Shown: positions 1-8,070 of the stretch, piece by piece
Layout of the letters: each line of letters opens with the position of its first letter
Numbering within the stretch: position 1 is the stretch's first letter
Source of the DNA: Rikenellaceae bacterium UBA1749
GTDB lineage: Bacteria; Bacteroidota; Bacteroidia; Bacteroidales; Rikenellaceae
Length of the DNA stretch: 27,392 nt
Direction of reading: 5' to 3'
Assembly (NCBI GenBank): GCA_002315675.1
Contig: DCHP01000002.1
Span: 1 to 27,392 of the forward strand
The notes under the pieces: generated by a model
What the model was told of the DNA's origin: nothing
Seen by the model: only the letters and a program-made list of their open reading frames with translations
Database searches by the model: none
Made by a program: the position numbers and the translations under genes

Positions 1-120
1 TTATTTTTGACTCATTTCAAAACAGCTTCTAAAACATAAACCGGACTGATTTTTATATTGACACCAGGCAAGAAACCCGAACCAAAATATATGTTAAACT
101 TAATGAATATAGCACAGGAA

Positions 121-882
121 CTATAGCGGTTTAATGTTGCCTTCACCCTCAACAACACCGAGACCCATATATCTGAAAGTCGCACTTCCCGTTGTTTTGA
201 CATTAGCCTGAGTCTGAACATTTGCCTTAACAACTGAAAGACCTGTCAGAATGGCTTCAAGTTTTGCTATAGGGAAGTTGATCATATTGATGCTTGTGCA
301 TCCACCACCTGATGTAACTACCTTCCCGGTAGAAGCCTTTCCACCGACAATCGTAATCTTTGGACCAGTACTACATGTTGAAATTGAGATATTGTCAGTA
401 TTAATTGTAGCCTCTTCCATTTTTGTTGTACCGGCAAGATCAATCTTGATATCCTTAGCTACAATGTCAAGATAATCAGCAGAAGCAGATGAACCATCCA
501 TTGAAATGGAAACATTATTTGCACGCATGAATTTTCCTTTGCAGATTACTGATGTTGCACCTGACAATTGCATATATTTCAAACTGCTTACAACAACTCT
601 GATTGTTATCTTTGACTTGAATGCCCTATTAAAATCATTGCCGAATTTAATTCTGACATAATCTTCATTGGTCTTATCAATAGTAATTTCCGTCCCTTCT
701 GGAAAATTCGCAAATACACCTGTAGCTGAGGGGTCTTCACTTAACTGAATATTCATTGCCCCATCACAAATTATACCTGAAATCTTTTCACCCTTAAAAT
801 AGTCGGTAGATTTACCGTCCTGCTGAGCACTTACTGCAGAGAAAGTCACAACAGCCAATAATAATGATACTAACTTTTTCAT
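121..882 (-). CDS. Exported GIN-domain (DUF2807) adhesin-head-like protein
   Basis: The product is about 253 residues. It starts with a Sec signal peptide (MKKLVSLLLAVVTFSAVSA, then QQDG), so it is probably secreted or periplasmic. The rest is a repetitive run of short beta-strands rich in Gly, Ser, Thr, Ile and Val (for example SGATSVICKG, DGSSASADYLDI, GTTKMEEATI), typical of the right-handed beta-solenoid 'putative auto-transporter adhesin head GIN domain' (DUF2807). This family is common in Bacteroidetes and its molecular role is unknown. I chose the internal ATG at 882 over the one at 888 because MKK gives a normal signal-peptide start. The gene is divergent from the META lipoprotein at 952. 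The family call rests on composition and strand pattern. Confidence 0.82.
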   Translation of the reverse strand: MKKLVSLLLAVVTFSAVSAQQDGKSTDYFKGEKISGIICDGAMNIQLSEDPSATGVFANFPEGTEITIDKTNEDYVRIKFGNDFNRAFKSKITIRVVVSSLKYMQLSGATSVICKGKFMRANNVSISMDGSSASADYLDIVAKDIKIDLAGTTKMEEATINTDNISISTCSTGPKITIVGGKASTGKVVTSGGGCTSINMINFPIAKLEAILTGLSVVKANVQTQANVKTTGSATFRYMGLGVVEGEGNIKPL

Positions 883-902
883 ATACATAATTTTTATCTT
901 AA

Positions 903-910
903 CAAACTTA
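903..910 (-). promoter_or_regulatory. Candidate Bacteroidetes -7 box for the GIN-domain gene
   Basis: The minus strand reads TAAGTTTG, matching the Bacteroidetes -7 consensus TAnnTTTG, 20 bases upstream of the ATG at 882. I see no convincing -33 TTG at the usual spacing, so this is a motif match only. Confidence 0.4.
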
Positions 911-932
911 CAAATAAAAAATCAATAATTTG

Positions 933-940
933 TATGTTTG
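933..940 (+). promoter_or_regulatory. Candidate -7 box for the META lipoprotein
   Basis: TATGTTTG followed by CA matches TAnnTTTG and the TATnTTTGCA form common in Bacteroides promoters. It ends only 11 bases before the ATG at 952 and 20 before the ATG at 961. The transcript would therefore have a very short leader, or the second ATG is used. No clear -33 element is visible. Confidence 0.45.
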
Positions 941-951
941 CACATCTAATT

Positions 952-1374
952 ATGAAAAAAATGAGAAAGTTCTTTACAATCATACTATTTCTATCTACAG
1001 TGTTTTTTCAATACTCATGCTGCTCGTGTAGAAAAGGAAGCCCTGTAATTGGCAATCTTGAAAGCACCAAGTGGAAATTGATCGAACTGAACGAGAAACA
1101 AACGAACACACATATTATTGTCTGCTTTAATCCTGAATCGAAGGTTATTAATGGTAATTGCAATGATTGCATATTATTTGCCGGTTATCATTTATATGAA
1201 AAGGAGGAAGGAAATATAGAATTCCTGAACCCAGGCTGGAAAGGGGAAGAAAACTGCACAGAGATACAAACACTTGCAGAAATACTGAAAGAAATAAACA
1301 CTGTTAAAATTGACAGCAAACACCTGCTTTTAATTGATAGGGATGGTTCTATTAAAGCAATATTTTCAGAATAA
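952..1374 (+). CDS. META/HslJ-like lipoprotein
   Basis: The product is about 140 residues. A basic N-terminus (MKKMRKF), a hydrophobic stretch and a Cys-rich end (FFQYSCCSCRKG) form a probable lipoprotein signal, so the protein is likely membrane-anchored. The mature part has the META-domain (DUF306) pattern: an N-terminal 'LESTKWKLIEL' strand, a central 'VINGNCNDCILFAGYHL' that matches the usual G-CN-x-x-x-G-Y region, and a C-terminal 'LLLIDRDGSIKAIF' strand. META domains occur in HslJ and in envelope-stress lipoproteins and have no defined enzymatic role. I rejected the ATG at 934 because it lies inside the -7 box. The ATG at 961 is also possible. A strong hairpin terminator follows at 1388. 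Confidence 0.72.
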   Translation: MKKMRKFFTIILFLSTVFFQYSCCSCRKGSPVIGNLESTKWKLIELNEKQTNTHIIVCFNPESKVINGNCNDCILFAGYHLYEKEEGNIEFLNPGWKGEENCTEIQTLAEILKEINTVKIDSKHLLLIDRDGSIKAIFSE

Positions 1375-1387
1375 TACCACAAAAAAG

Positions 1388-1430
1388 AAAAAAGCGATTA
1401 TCCTGTCTTTTTTGGGATAATCGCTTTTTT
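1388..1430. terminator. Bidirectional intrinsic terminator
   Basis: A perfect 16-bp inverted repeat, AAAAAAGCGATTATCC at 1388-1403 and its complement at 1415-1430, surrounds an 11-base loop. Each arm has an A/T6 tract, so it gives a U-run in both directions. It sits between the convergent ends of the META lipoprotein (stop at 1374) and the outer-membrane channel gene (stop at 1459) and can end both transcripts. Confidence 0.9.
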
Positions 1431-1458
1431 AGTGATAGTAATAACTACTTGCTATAGA

Positions 1459-2841
1459 CTAATATTCAGAGCCTCCTCCTAAGGATGCGTAAAGACTGAC
1501 TACTCCCATCATACCATATGCACGATTTGCAATACAATTGAATCTTGCTTCAATCAAAGCATTATGAGCAGCCAAAACATCCAGATAGGTCTTGGTATCA
1601 CTGTTATTCATCAACAGTTCCGTATCATCTCTTGCTTTAGTCAGACTGGCAACTTGAGATTCGTAGAACACTCTTTTATCTATACTACCCTGAACAGCAA
1701 TAAGGGCATCATTAACTTCTCTTCCTGCATTGAGCAATGTCTTGTCAAAGTTAAATTTTGCTTCCTCCTGCTGACTTTCCATCTTCTTCAAATTTGCCCT
1801 GTTCTTTCCACTTGACAATATTGGAGCAACAAGACCGGCAGATAGATTTGACAGAACTGATACAGGAGATACTATACCTGATAATAAATTGGTAACACCA
1901 ACACTACCAGATAGGCTTAATCGAGGGAAAAAGTTCAACCAGGCATCCTTTGTCATATAATAAGCCACTTCAACGGAACGCTGAGCTGATCTTACATCAG
2001 GACGGAAGGTCAACATCTGAACAGGAATACCTACCTGGAAAACCTGAGGATCCTTAACTTCCAATAGATTTGACCTTTTATATGATGAACATGGTTCGGA
2101 AAGAAGCATTGACATCGAATTTTCAGCAGTCTTTATTTTCTCCTCAAGATCCAAAGCGGTAACCAACAGATTTGAGTATGTAGCTTCATACTGACTGACA
2201 GCAACTTCATCTGCGAAACCTTCACGCTTTAAATCGTGAATAGCAGTGACACTCTCTTTCCATACAGCAATCATTTCATTCGCAGTGCGCAACTGTTCAT
2301 CAAGCATCAAAAGTGTATAATATACATTTGCTACTGATGAAATAAGACTCACCCTGTAAGCCTGTTGCTGATCCCTCATCATTTCAACAGTTGTTGCAGC
2401 AGCTTTCTTCTGATTTGCCATCTTTCCAAAAATATCAACTTCCCACGAAAAGGCAGCAGAAATGTCATAATTCCAGGCAGGTTCATCTAATGATGACAAT
2501 GTTGAGAGACCTCCGGCTGGGTTAATGGAGAGAGATGGGACATACGCCAGCTTAGCACCCATCAAAGATGCCTCAGCCTGTTTTACATGTTCGAAAGCAA
2601 TCTTCAAATCCAGATTATTATCAATAGCCTTTTGGACAAGACATTGAAGATTTGGATCATCAAAGACTTCCTGCCATGTCAAAGAAACCATATTTGTGTC
2701 AGAAGTTGAAACTCCACGCCCAAAAAGGTCTTCACGGACATTATTATCTGGTGAGTATTTCTTTAATGGCGCACATGCAAATGTGATAAATGCAATGGCA
2801 CCAAGTACTAAACTAATCTTCATCGTCTTCATCGTCTTCAT
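1459..2841 (-). CDS. Outer-membrane efflux channel lipoprotein (TolC/OprM/NodT type)
   Basis: The product is up to 460 residues. A signal peptide ends in a lipobox-like ITFAC followed by APLKKY, so the protein is probably a lipoprotein, as in OprM/CusC. Two long alternating helical segments follow (about residues 70-250 and 280-450), with the family landmarks 'FRPDVRSAQRSVEVAYYM' and 'WEVDIFGKM', matching two OEP repeats of a TolC-like trimeric channel. It should form the outer-membrane exit duct for the RND pump encoded just upstream. The start region contains three in-frame ATGs at 2841, 2832 and 2823 created by a 9-bp tandem repeat that overlaps the 3' end of the pump gene. The ATG at 2823 gives only an 11-base overlap and may be the real start. 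Translational coupling with the pump gene is likely. Confidence 0.9.
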   Translation of the reverse strand: MKTMKTMKISLVLGAIAFITFACAPLKKYSPDNNVREDLFGRGVSTSDTNMVSLTWQEVFDDPNLQCLVQKAIDNNLDLKIAFEHVKQAEASLMGAKLAYVPSLSINPAGGLSTLSSLDEPAWNYDISAAFSWEVDIFGKMANQKKAAATTVEMMRDQQQAYRVSLISSVANVYYTLLMLDEQLRTANEMIAVWKESVTAIHDLKREGFADEVAVSQYEATYSNLLVTALDLEEKIKTAENSMSMLLSEPCSSYKRSNLLEVKDPQVFQVGIPVQMLTFRPDVRSAQRSVEVAYYMTKDAWLNFFPRLSLSGSVGVTNLLSGIVSPVSVLSNLSAGLVAPILSSGKNRANLKKMESQQEEAKFNFDKTLLNAGREVNDALIAVQGSIDKRVFYESQVASLTKARDDTELLMNNSDTKTYLDVLAAHNALIEARFNCIANRAYGMMGVVSLYASLGGGSEY

Positions 2842-5800
2842 TCTGTTTTTTAAACTTGTCCTGCAAAGCCTGGAATGTTGTGTATAATGTTGGAGTTATA
2901 TAAAGAAGACCAACTGTACCAACAATCATACCAGTAACCGTACCCAGACCTAACGAGAAATTACCAACTCCACCGACTCCACCAAGAGATGCAACTAATG
3001 GAAGAAGTCCAATAATCATGGCACCGGCTGTCATCAGAATAGCTCTGATACGTGCACCTGCTGCATCGATAGCTGCTTCTCGGATACTCATACCTTGTTC
3101 GTGCCTTTCAACGGCATACTCGGTAATCAAAATTGATGTTTTAGCAAGCAGACCTATCAACATGATTACACCTGTTTGAAGGTAAATATTGTTATCAAGT
3201 CCGAACAGATAAGATATTCCATATGACCCTGCTAATCCAAGGGGAACTGCTAGAAGCACTGCAAATGGAATAAACACACTTTCATATAGAGCTGCAAGCA
3301 ATAGATAAATTATGAACATACATAGAAGGAGAACAATACCCAAACTACCCTGGCTGTCCTGTTCCCTTGACATACCTGCATAGTCAACCGTATAGCCTTC
3401 AGGTAACCTAGTCTGAGCATATTCATTAATAATCCTCATACCTTCACCTGAACCAAATGTGGAGGACGCACTGACATTGATTGCAGTAAACTTGTTGAAT
3501 GTTTTTATTACTTCAGGTCCGAATGTCCTGGAAATAGAAACAAAGTTACTAAGTGGAGCCATTTGTCCAGAAGATGTTCTTACATAAGTCTTATTCAGTG
3601 AAAGCTCTGTACGGCGTGTTTCAGGATTACCCATTACCATTACCTTATACACTTTTGAATAAAGGTTAATATCTGAAGCATAATAACCACCATAATATGT
3701 TCCAAGCGTAGAAAGGACATCTTTTGGAGTCAGACCGAATCTCATACATTTTGCAACATCAACAGTGACCTGCCATTGAGGGAATTCCATATTGAATGCC
3801 ATGAAACCCTCAACACCAAGAGGTCTTAAATCATCAATCATCTGCTTGGTCACATCATATAATTCCTGAATAGTACCACCTCGTCTATCCTGCACATACA
3901 TATCAATTCCACTATTTGTACCATAACCAGGAATCATAGGCAAAGTAAATACAGTAAAGTTTGCCTCTGGGAACTCTTCTCCAAGGGCAGTAAGTTTTCT
4001 ATATAACCCGAAGAAAGATGATTCCCCAGAACGTTCTTCCCATGGAGCCAAACGTAGGATAATCGTTGAAGCCGAAGAATTTGCTCCCGCAATGAAGCCA
4101 TAACCACCTGATTGAGAAACCATTTCAACACCTGGAATCTGCTGAGCTTTAATTGCATATTCCTTTGAAATATTGTCAGTTCTGTACAATGAAGACCCTG
4201 GAGGGGTATTGACCTCAACAATAAACATACCCTGGTCCTCAAGCGGAACAAGACCAGACGGCATAATATCCATTAAGATTGTCAAAAGCGCTAAAGATCC
4301 AAGGCTTATAATCCAGATAACAGGTTTAACTGAAATAACCTTTGACAGGCCATTTTTGTATTTTGTAGTAAATTTCTCAAAGAAGTTATCAAATCCACGG
4401 GCATAGCGCTGCTGAAATGTACCCTTCTCCCCTTCCTTTATTTGCTTGATCGGTTTAAGCATCAGTGCACACAAGGCAGGAACTGTAGTCAGTGAGTTCA
4501 AAGCAGAAATACCAACTGCAACAGCCATCGTAAGACCAAACTGCTGATAGAAGATACCACTTGTACCACCTAAAAATGACACAGGAATAAACACCGCCAT
4601 AAACACCATTGATGAGGTCAAAACAGCCTTTGCAACACCTTTAATAGCATTCTTCGTTGCCTTGTAAGGCGATGTCTCGCCAGCATCAAACTGGGCATGC
4701 ACCGCCTCGACCACCACAATGGAGTCATCGACGACCGTACCGATTACAAGCACCAAAGCAAACAGAGTTAACAGGTTTATTGAAAAACCTGCAATTGTCA
4801 TGAAGGCAAAGGTACCTATCAATGATACAATAATACTGATAAATGGAATAAGTGTACTCTTGAAGTCTTTCAAAAATAGAAGTACTATAAGAACAACAAG
4901 GATAATAGCATCTCTCAATGTTTCAACAACCTGATCAATTGCAGCATAAAGGAAGTCGTTTGTACTCATCAGCACACCAACATCAACGCCACTGGGTGCT
5001 TCCTTCCTTATCTGCTCAAGAGCTTCAGCAATCTGATTGTTGACAAGTGTTGCATTTGAACCTGTTGACTGATACACAATACACATAACACCTGGATGAC
5101 CATTGTTATATCCTGTCATGTTATAGAATTCGGTTCCAAGTTCAATTTTGGCAATATCCTTTAGTCTTAGAATTGACCCATCCTGTTCTGAACGGATAAT
5201 AATATTATTGAATTCCTCTTCAGATTTCAGACGTCCAGTGTAACGCATTGCATACTGATACTGTTCGTTTGAGTTCTCACCTATTGTACCTGTTGCGGCC
5301 TCAATATTCTGAGAAGCAAGCACATTTATGACATCTGAAGGCACCAGATTATGCTGAGTCATAGCATAAGGATCCAGCCAAACACGCATTGAATATTCAC
5401 TACCAAGCATCTGGAATTTACCGACACCACTGACATTCAATATTCTTGGTTTAATATTGATTGATGCATAGTTACTCAAAAAAGCGTAGTCATATGCATC
5501 ATTCGGAGAATAGACAGAGAAAAGCTGCAATATGGAGTTTTCAACCTTTTCTACAGTAATACCATAAGTTTTCACTTCCTGAGGAAGGACTGACTTGGCT
5601 TTTTCAACCCTATTCTGTACATTGACCGCATCAATATCGGGATTGGTTCCCTGTTTGAACACGACTCTCACATTTATTTCACCTGAATTTGAGGCTGTCG
5701 AATACATGTACAACATATTCTCGACACCATGGATTGCATCCTCAAGTGGAACAATTGCAGTCTTTAGAACTGTCTCCGAGTTAGCACCTGTAAAATATGA

Positions 5801-5941
5801 AGATATTTCAACTGTTGGGGGTGCAATACTCGGGTAACGTTCAATTGGAAGTGACATCAACCCAAGTATACCTACCAGCAAGATAAGCACACTGACAACC
5901 GACGAAAGGATCGGACGTTTTATAAAAGTTTGAAGTTGCAT
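2813..5941 (-). CDS. RND multidrug efflux pump, HAE-1 (AcrB/MexB) family
   Basis: The product is 1042 residues, the normal length for AcrB homologues. It is an inner-membrane proton-driven trimeric pump that passes drugs and other hydrophobic compounds to a periplasmic adaptor and outer-membrane duct. The N-terminus 'FIKRPILSSVVSVLILLVGILG' is the usual first transmembrane segment. The proton-relay residues are present: Asp405-Asp406 in 'VVDDSIVVVE' (TM4) and Lys934 in 'LLAKTSILITEY' (TM10), equivalent to AcrB D407/D408/K940. Conserved 'TVPALCALML' and 'PLGLAGSYG' segments also occur. The adaptor gene ends 8 bases upstream and the channel gene overlaps downstream, giving a complete tripartite cluster. 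The acidic C-terminal tail is encoded by a tandem repeat. The substrate cannot be deduced, and no TetR- or AraC-type regulator is adjacent. Confidence 0.96.
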   Translation of the reverse strand: MQLQTFIKRPILSSVVSVLILLVGILGLMSLPIERYPSIAPPTVEISSYFTGANSETVLKTAIVPLEDAIHGVENMLYMYSTASNSGEINVRVVFKQGTNPDIDAVNVQNRVEKAKSVLPQEVKTYGITVEKVENSILQLFSVYSPNDAYDYAFLSNYASINIKPRILNVSGVGKFQMLGSEYSMRVWLDPYAMTQHNLVPSDVINVLASQNIEAATGTIGENSNEQYQYAMRYTGRLKSEEEFNNIIIRSEQDGSILRLKDIAKIELGTEFYNMTGYNNGHPGVMCIVYQSTGSNATLVNNQIAEALEQIRKEAPSGVDVGVLMSTNDFLYAAIDQVVETLRDAIILVVLIVLLFLKDFKSTLIPFISIIVSLIGTFAFMTIAGFSINLLTLFALVLVIGTVVDDSIVVVEAVHAQFDAGETSPYKATKNAIKGVAKAVLTSSMVFMAVFIPVSFLGGTSGIFYQQFGLTMAVAVGISALNSLTTVPALCALMLKPIKQIKEGEKGTFQQRYARGFDNFFEKFTTKYKNGLSKVISVKPVIWIISLGSLALLTILMDIMPSGLVPLEDQGMFIVEVNTPPGSSLYRTDNISKEYAIKAQQIPGVEMVSQSGGYGFIAGANSSASTIILRLAPWEERSGESSFFGLYRKLTALGEEFPEANFTVFTLPMIPGYGTNSGIDMYVQDRRGGTIQELYDVTKQMIDDLRPLGVEGFMAFNMEFPQWQVTVDVAKCMRFGLTPKDVLSTLGTYYGGYYASDINLYSKVYKVMVMGNPETRRTELSLNKTYVRTSSGQMAPLSNFVSISRTFGPEVIKTFNKFTAINVSASSTFGSGEGMRIINEYAQTRLPEGYTVDYAGMSREQDSQGSLGIVLLLCMFIIYLLLAALYESVFIPFAVLLAVPLGLAGSYGISYLFGLDNNIYLQTGVIMLIGLLAKTSILITEYAVERHEQGMSIREAAIDAAGARIRAILMTAGAMIIGLLPLVASLGGVGGVGNFSLGLGTVTGMIVGTVGLLYITPTLYTTFQALQDKFKKQNEDDEDDED
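2815..2841 (-). repeat. Dual-coding 9-bp tandem repeat at the pump/channel junction
   Basis: On the minus strand ATGAAGACG occurs twice, followed by a third unit differing in its last two bases (ATGAAGATT). In the pump frame the repeat encodes the acidic tail (EDDEDDED then stop). In the channel frame it encodes the start MKTMKTMK. Because the unit is 9 bases, gain or loss of units keeps both frames intact. Confidence 0.85.
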
Positions 5942-5949
5942 GGTAAATT

Positions 5950-7044
5950 CTATTTAAATTCCACTTCCATATCATTTTTCATACGATTGGTTGTTGCGGA
6001 AATAATATCACCTGATTTCAATGGATAATTTCCGTCCTTATTTGGAAGCAACAACCAATTGGTTGCATCATATCTTGACGCAGAAATTTCAATCTGAATA
6101 GTTTTCCCATCTTCTACCCTGAATACAAATAGTTTGTCCTGGATTTCCTTGATGGCAGAACGAGGAATCAGAATAGCCTTATCTTCCTGATATGAAAACT
6201 CAACCTGACATGACCCACCTGAGAGCAATTTTGTCTCTGGATTTGGGAAAATTGAACGGATTGGAAGAGCACCTGTACTTTGGGAAATCATACCGCTTTT
6301 GGAATGCAAATGACCTTGATATTTATATTTCACACCATTATTCATTATAAGTGACAGCGGTATATTGTTTATTTCAGTCTGTTCACTTACTATAGATAGA
6401 TATGCATTTTCAGGAAGTGAGAAATCTGCATAGATTTCTGAATTGTCAGAAACCATTGTCAGTGGTTCAGAAATCTGAGGACTAACAAGACTACCAACCT
6501 TATATGGCAAGTTTCCTACATATCCTCCTACCAGTGTGCGAACCTTGGTAAAGGATAAGTCATTTGCCGCATTTGTCAGGTTAGCCTGAGCCTGACTGAC
6601 TGCAGCCTGGGCTGTCAGCAAATCATTCTTTGCAAGTTTCAGCTGATATTCACTGATAACTTTTCTCTCAAACAGGTGACTTTTACTTTCAAAAGTCAGT
6701 TTTGCTGTCTCCAATTTAGCCTTGGACATTTCAAGATTCGCAAGAGCTACATCATAAGCTGATGTGAATGGAACATCATCAATTTCAAAAAGCACCTGAT
6801 TCTTCTCAACCCTCTGGCCTTCTTTAACCAGAACCTTCATTATTCTACCAGTCACCTGAGGGAATATTGCGACATCCTGAACACCCTGCATTGTTGCCGG
6901 GAAGGTAAATGTAGCTAATACGGATGTATCCTTAACAGTAAAAGGAATAACTTTTGTCTTTGCAATCTCAACTTCCTTGTTTCCACATGAGAATATCAAT
7001 AGAAGTGACATTACTGAAATAGGAATTGTTAAAATACGTTTCAT
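5950..7044 (-). CDS. RND efflux periplasmic adaptor (membrane fusion protein), lipoprotein
   Basis: The product is 364 residues, the usual size for an AcrA/MexA-like adaptor. The N-terminus ends in a lipobox (LLLIFSC, Cys20), so it should be anchored by lipid to the inner membrane. The order of parts is: a first half-lipoyl segment 'QVTGRIMKVLVKEGQRVEKNQVLFEID' (about 68-94), a long helical hairpin rich in Ala, Leu and Lys (about 95-165), the second half-lipoyl segment ('VRTLVGGYVGNLPYKVGSLV'), a beta-barrel, and a membrane-proximal domain (to 364). It links the pump gene (8 bases downstream) to the outer-membrane channel. It follows pfkA with a 22-base gap that contains no recognisable promoter, so it may be co-transcribed with pfkA. 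Confidence 0.93.
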   Translation of the reverse strand: MKRILTIPISVMSLLLIFSCGNKEVEIAKTKVIPFTVKDTSVLATFTFPATMQGVQDVAIFPQVTGRIMKVLVKEGQRVEKNQVLFEIDDVPFTSAYDVALANLEMSKAKLETAKLTFESKSHLFERKVISEYQLKLAKNDLLTAQAAVSQAQANLTNAANDLSFTKVRTLVGGYVGNLPYKVGSLVSPQISEPLTMVSDNSEIYADFSLPENAYLSIVSEQTEINNIPLSLIMNNGVKYKYQGHLHSKSGMISQSTGALPIRSIFPNPETKLLSGGSCQVEFSYQEDKAILIPRSAIKEIQDKLFVFRVEDGKTIQIEISASRYDATNWLLLPNKDGNYPLKSGDIISATTNRMKNDMEVEFK

Positions 7045-7066
7045 TATTGTTATTTTTTATACATTT

Positions 7067-8038
7067 CTACAATGATAAGATAGTTAGGCAATGAAGCACA
7101 TCATTTTCCATTACTTTGTCTTCCTTGATTGCTCTACAGATTGGTAGATTAATTATTCTGTCCTGAATGGACCCTATCATAACATTACGTTGCCCCTCTT
7201 TCAATGCTCTCACTGCAGCAACCCCCATACGGCTTGCCAGGATTCTGTCTGCCGCACTAGGTTTCCCACCTCTTTGAAGATGTCCTAAGATAGATACGCG
7301 AACATCATACTGAGGATACTCTTTCTTGACACGTTCAGCATAATGCATGGCACCACCATCCTTTTCAGATACAATAACTATTGAGCTGTTCTTTGATTTT
7401 CTGATACCTCTGCCTATGAAATCAGCCAACTGGTCCAGTTCTGTATTCTCCTCTGGGATAATTGCAGCTTCAGCTCCGGCCGCAATTGCACTGTTCTGCG
7501 CCAGAAATCCGGCATCACGGCCCATAACCTCGACAAAAAAGATTCTATCATGGGATGTTGCAGTGTCCCTGATTTTATCTACACACTCAACAATAGTATT
7601 AAGAGCCGTATCATATCCAATGGTCTTGTCTGTACCATACAGGTCATTGTCTATTGTACCTGGGATACCGATTACTGGAATATCATGTTCTGTTGCAAGT
7701 TGATATGCACCGGACAATGATCCGTCACCACCGATTACCACAAGAGCATCAACATCGTATTTCTTTAAAACTTCAAAAGCTTTTGTCCTTCCTTCTTCAG
7801 TTCGAAATTCGTCACATCTTGCGGTCTTAAGAATCGTTCCACCTCTTTGAATAATATTGGAAACACTATTTGTTGTAAACTCTTCCAGCTCCTCAGAAAT
7901 AAGACCGGCCCATCCACGATGAATACCATATACTTTCCAGCCTTCAAATATTGCAGATCTAGTCACCGCACGAATTGCGGCATTCATACCTGGGGCATCT
8001 CCACCTGAAGTTAAAACCCCAATACAATTCATTTTCAT
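7067..8038 (-). CDS. pfkA: ATP-dependent 6-phosphofructokinase
   Basis: The product is 323 residues, close to the ~320 of bacterial PfkA. It phosphorylates fructose 6-phosphate to fructose 1,6-bisphosphate in glycolysis. Diagnostic motifs are 'GVLTSGGDAPGMNAAIR' (N-terminal ATP site), 'GGDGS' at 103-107 (the Gly form expected of ATP-using rather than PPi-using enzymes), 'PGTIDND' at 126-132 with Asp130 as the catalytic base, 'VMGRDAG', and 'ILGHLQRGGKPSAADR'. The gene lies between a Na+/H+ antiporter (32-base gap upstream) and an RND efflux cluster (22-base gap downstream), all on the same strand. This is an odd location for a glycolytic gene. I see no frameshift or missing catalytic residue. 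Confidence 0.97.
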   Translation of the reverse strand: MKMNCIGVLTSGGDAPGMNAAIRAVTRSAIFEGWKVYGIHRGWAGLISEELEEFTTNSVSNIIQRGGTILKTARCDEFRTEEGRTKAFEVLKKYDVDALVVIGGDGSLSGAYQLATEHDIPVIGIPGTIDNDLYGTDKTIGYDTALNTIVECVDKIRDTATSHDRIFFVEVMGRDAGFLAQNSAIAAGAEAAIIPEENTELDQLADFIGRGIRKSKNSSIVIVSEKDGGAMHYAERVKKEYPQYDVRVSILGHLQRGGKPSAADRILASRMGVAAVRALKEGQRNVMIGSIQDRIINLPICRAIKEDKVMENDVLHCLTILSL

Positions 8039-8070
8039 ATTTATGTCGTATAAATAATTATTCTTATTTC

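Noticed and set aside
12..233. 73-codon minus-strand frame at the left end
   Set aside because: It overlaps the 3' end of the GIN-domain gene in another frame, has no domain or signal, and its N-terminus reads as a shadow of that gene.
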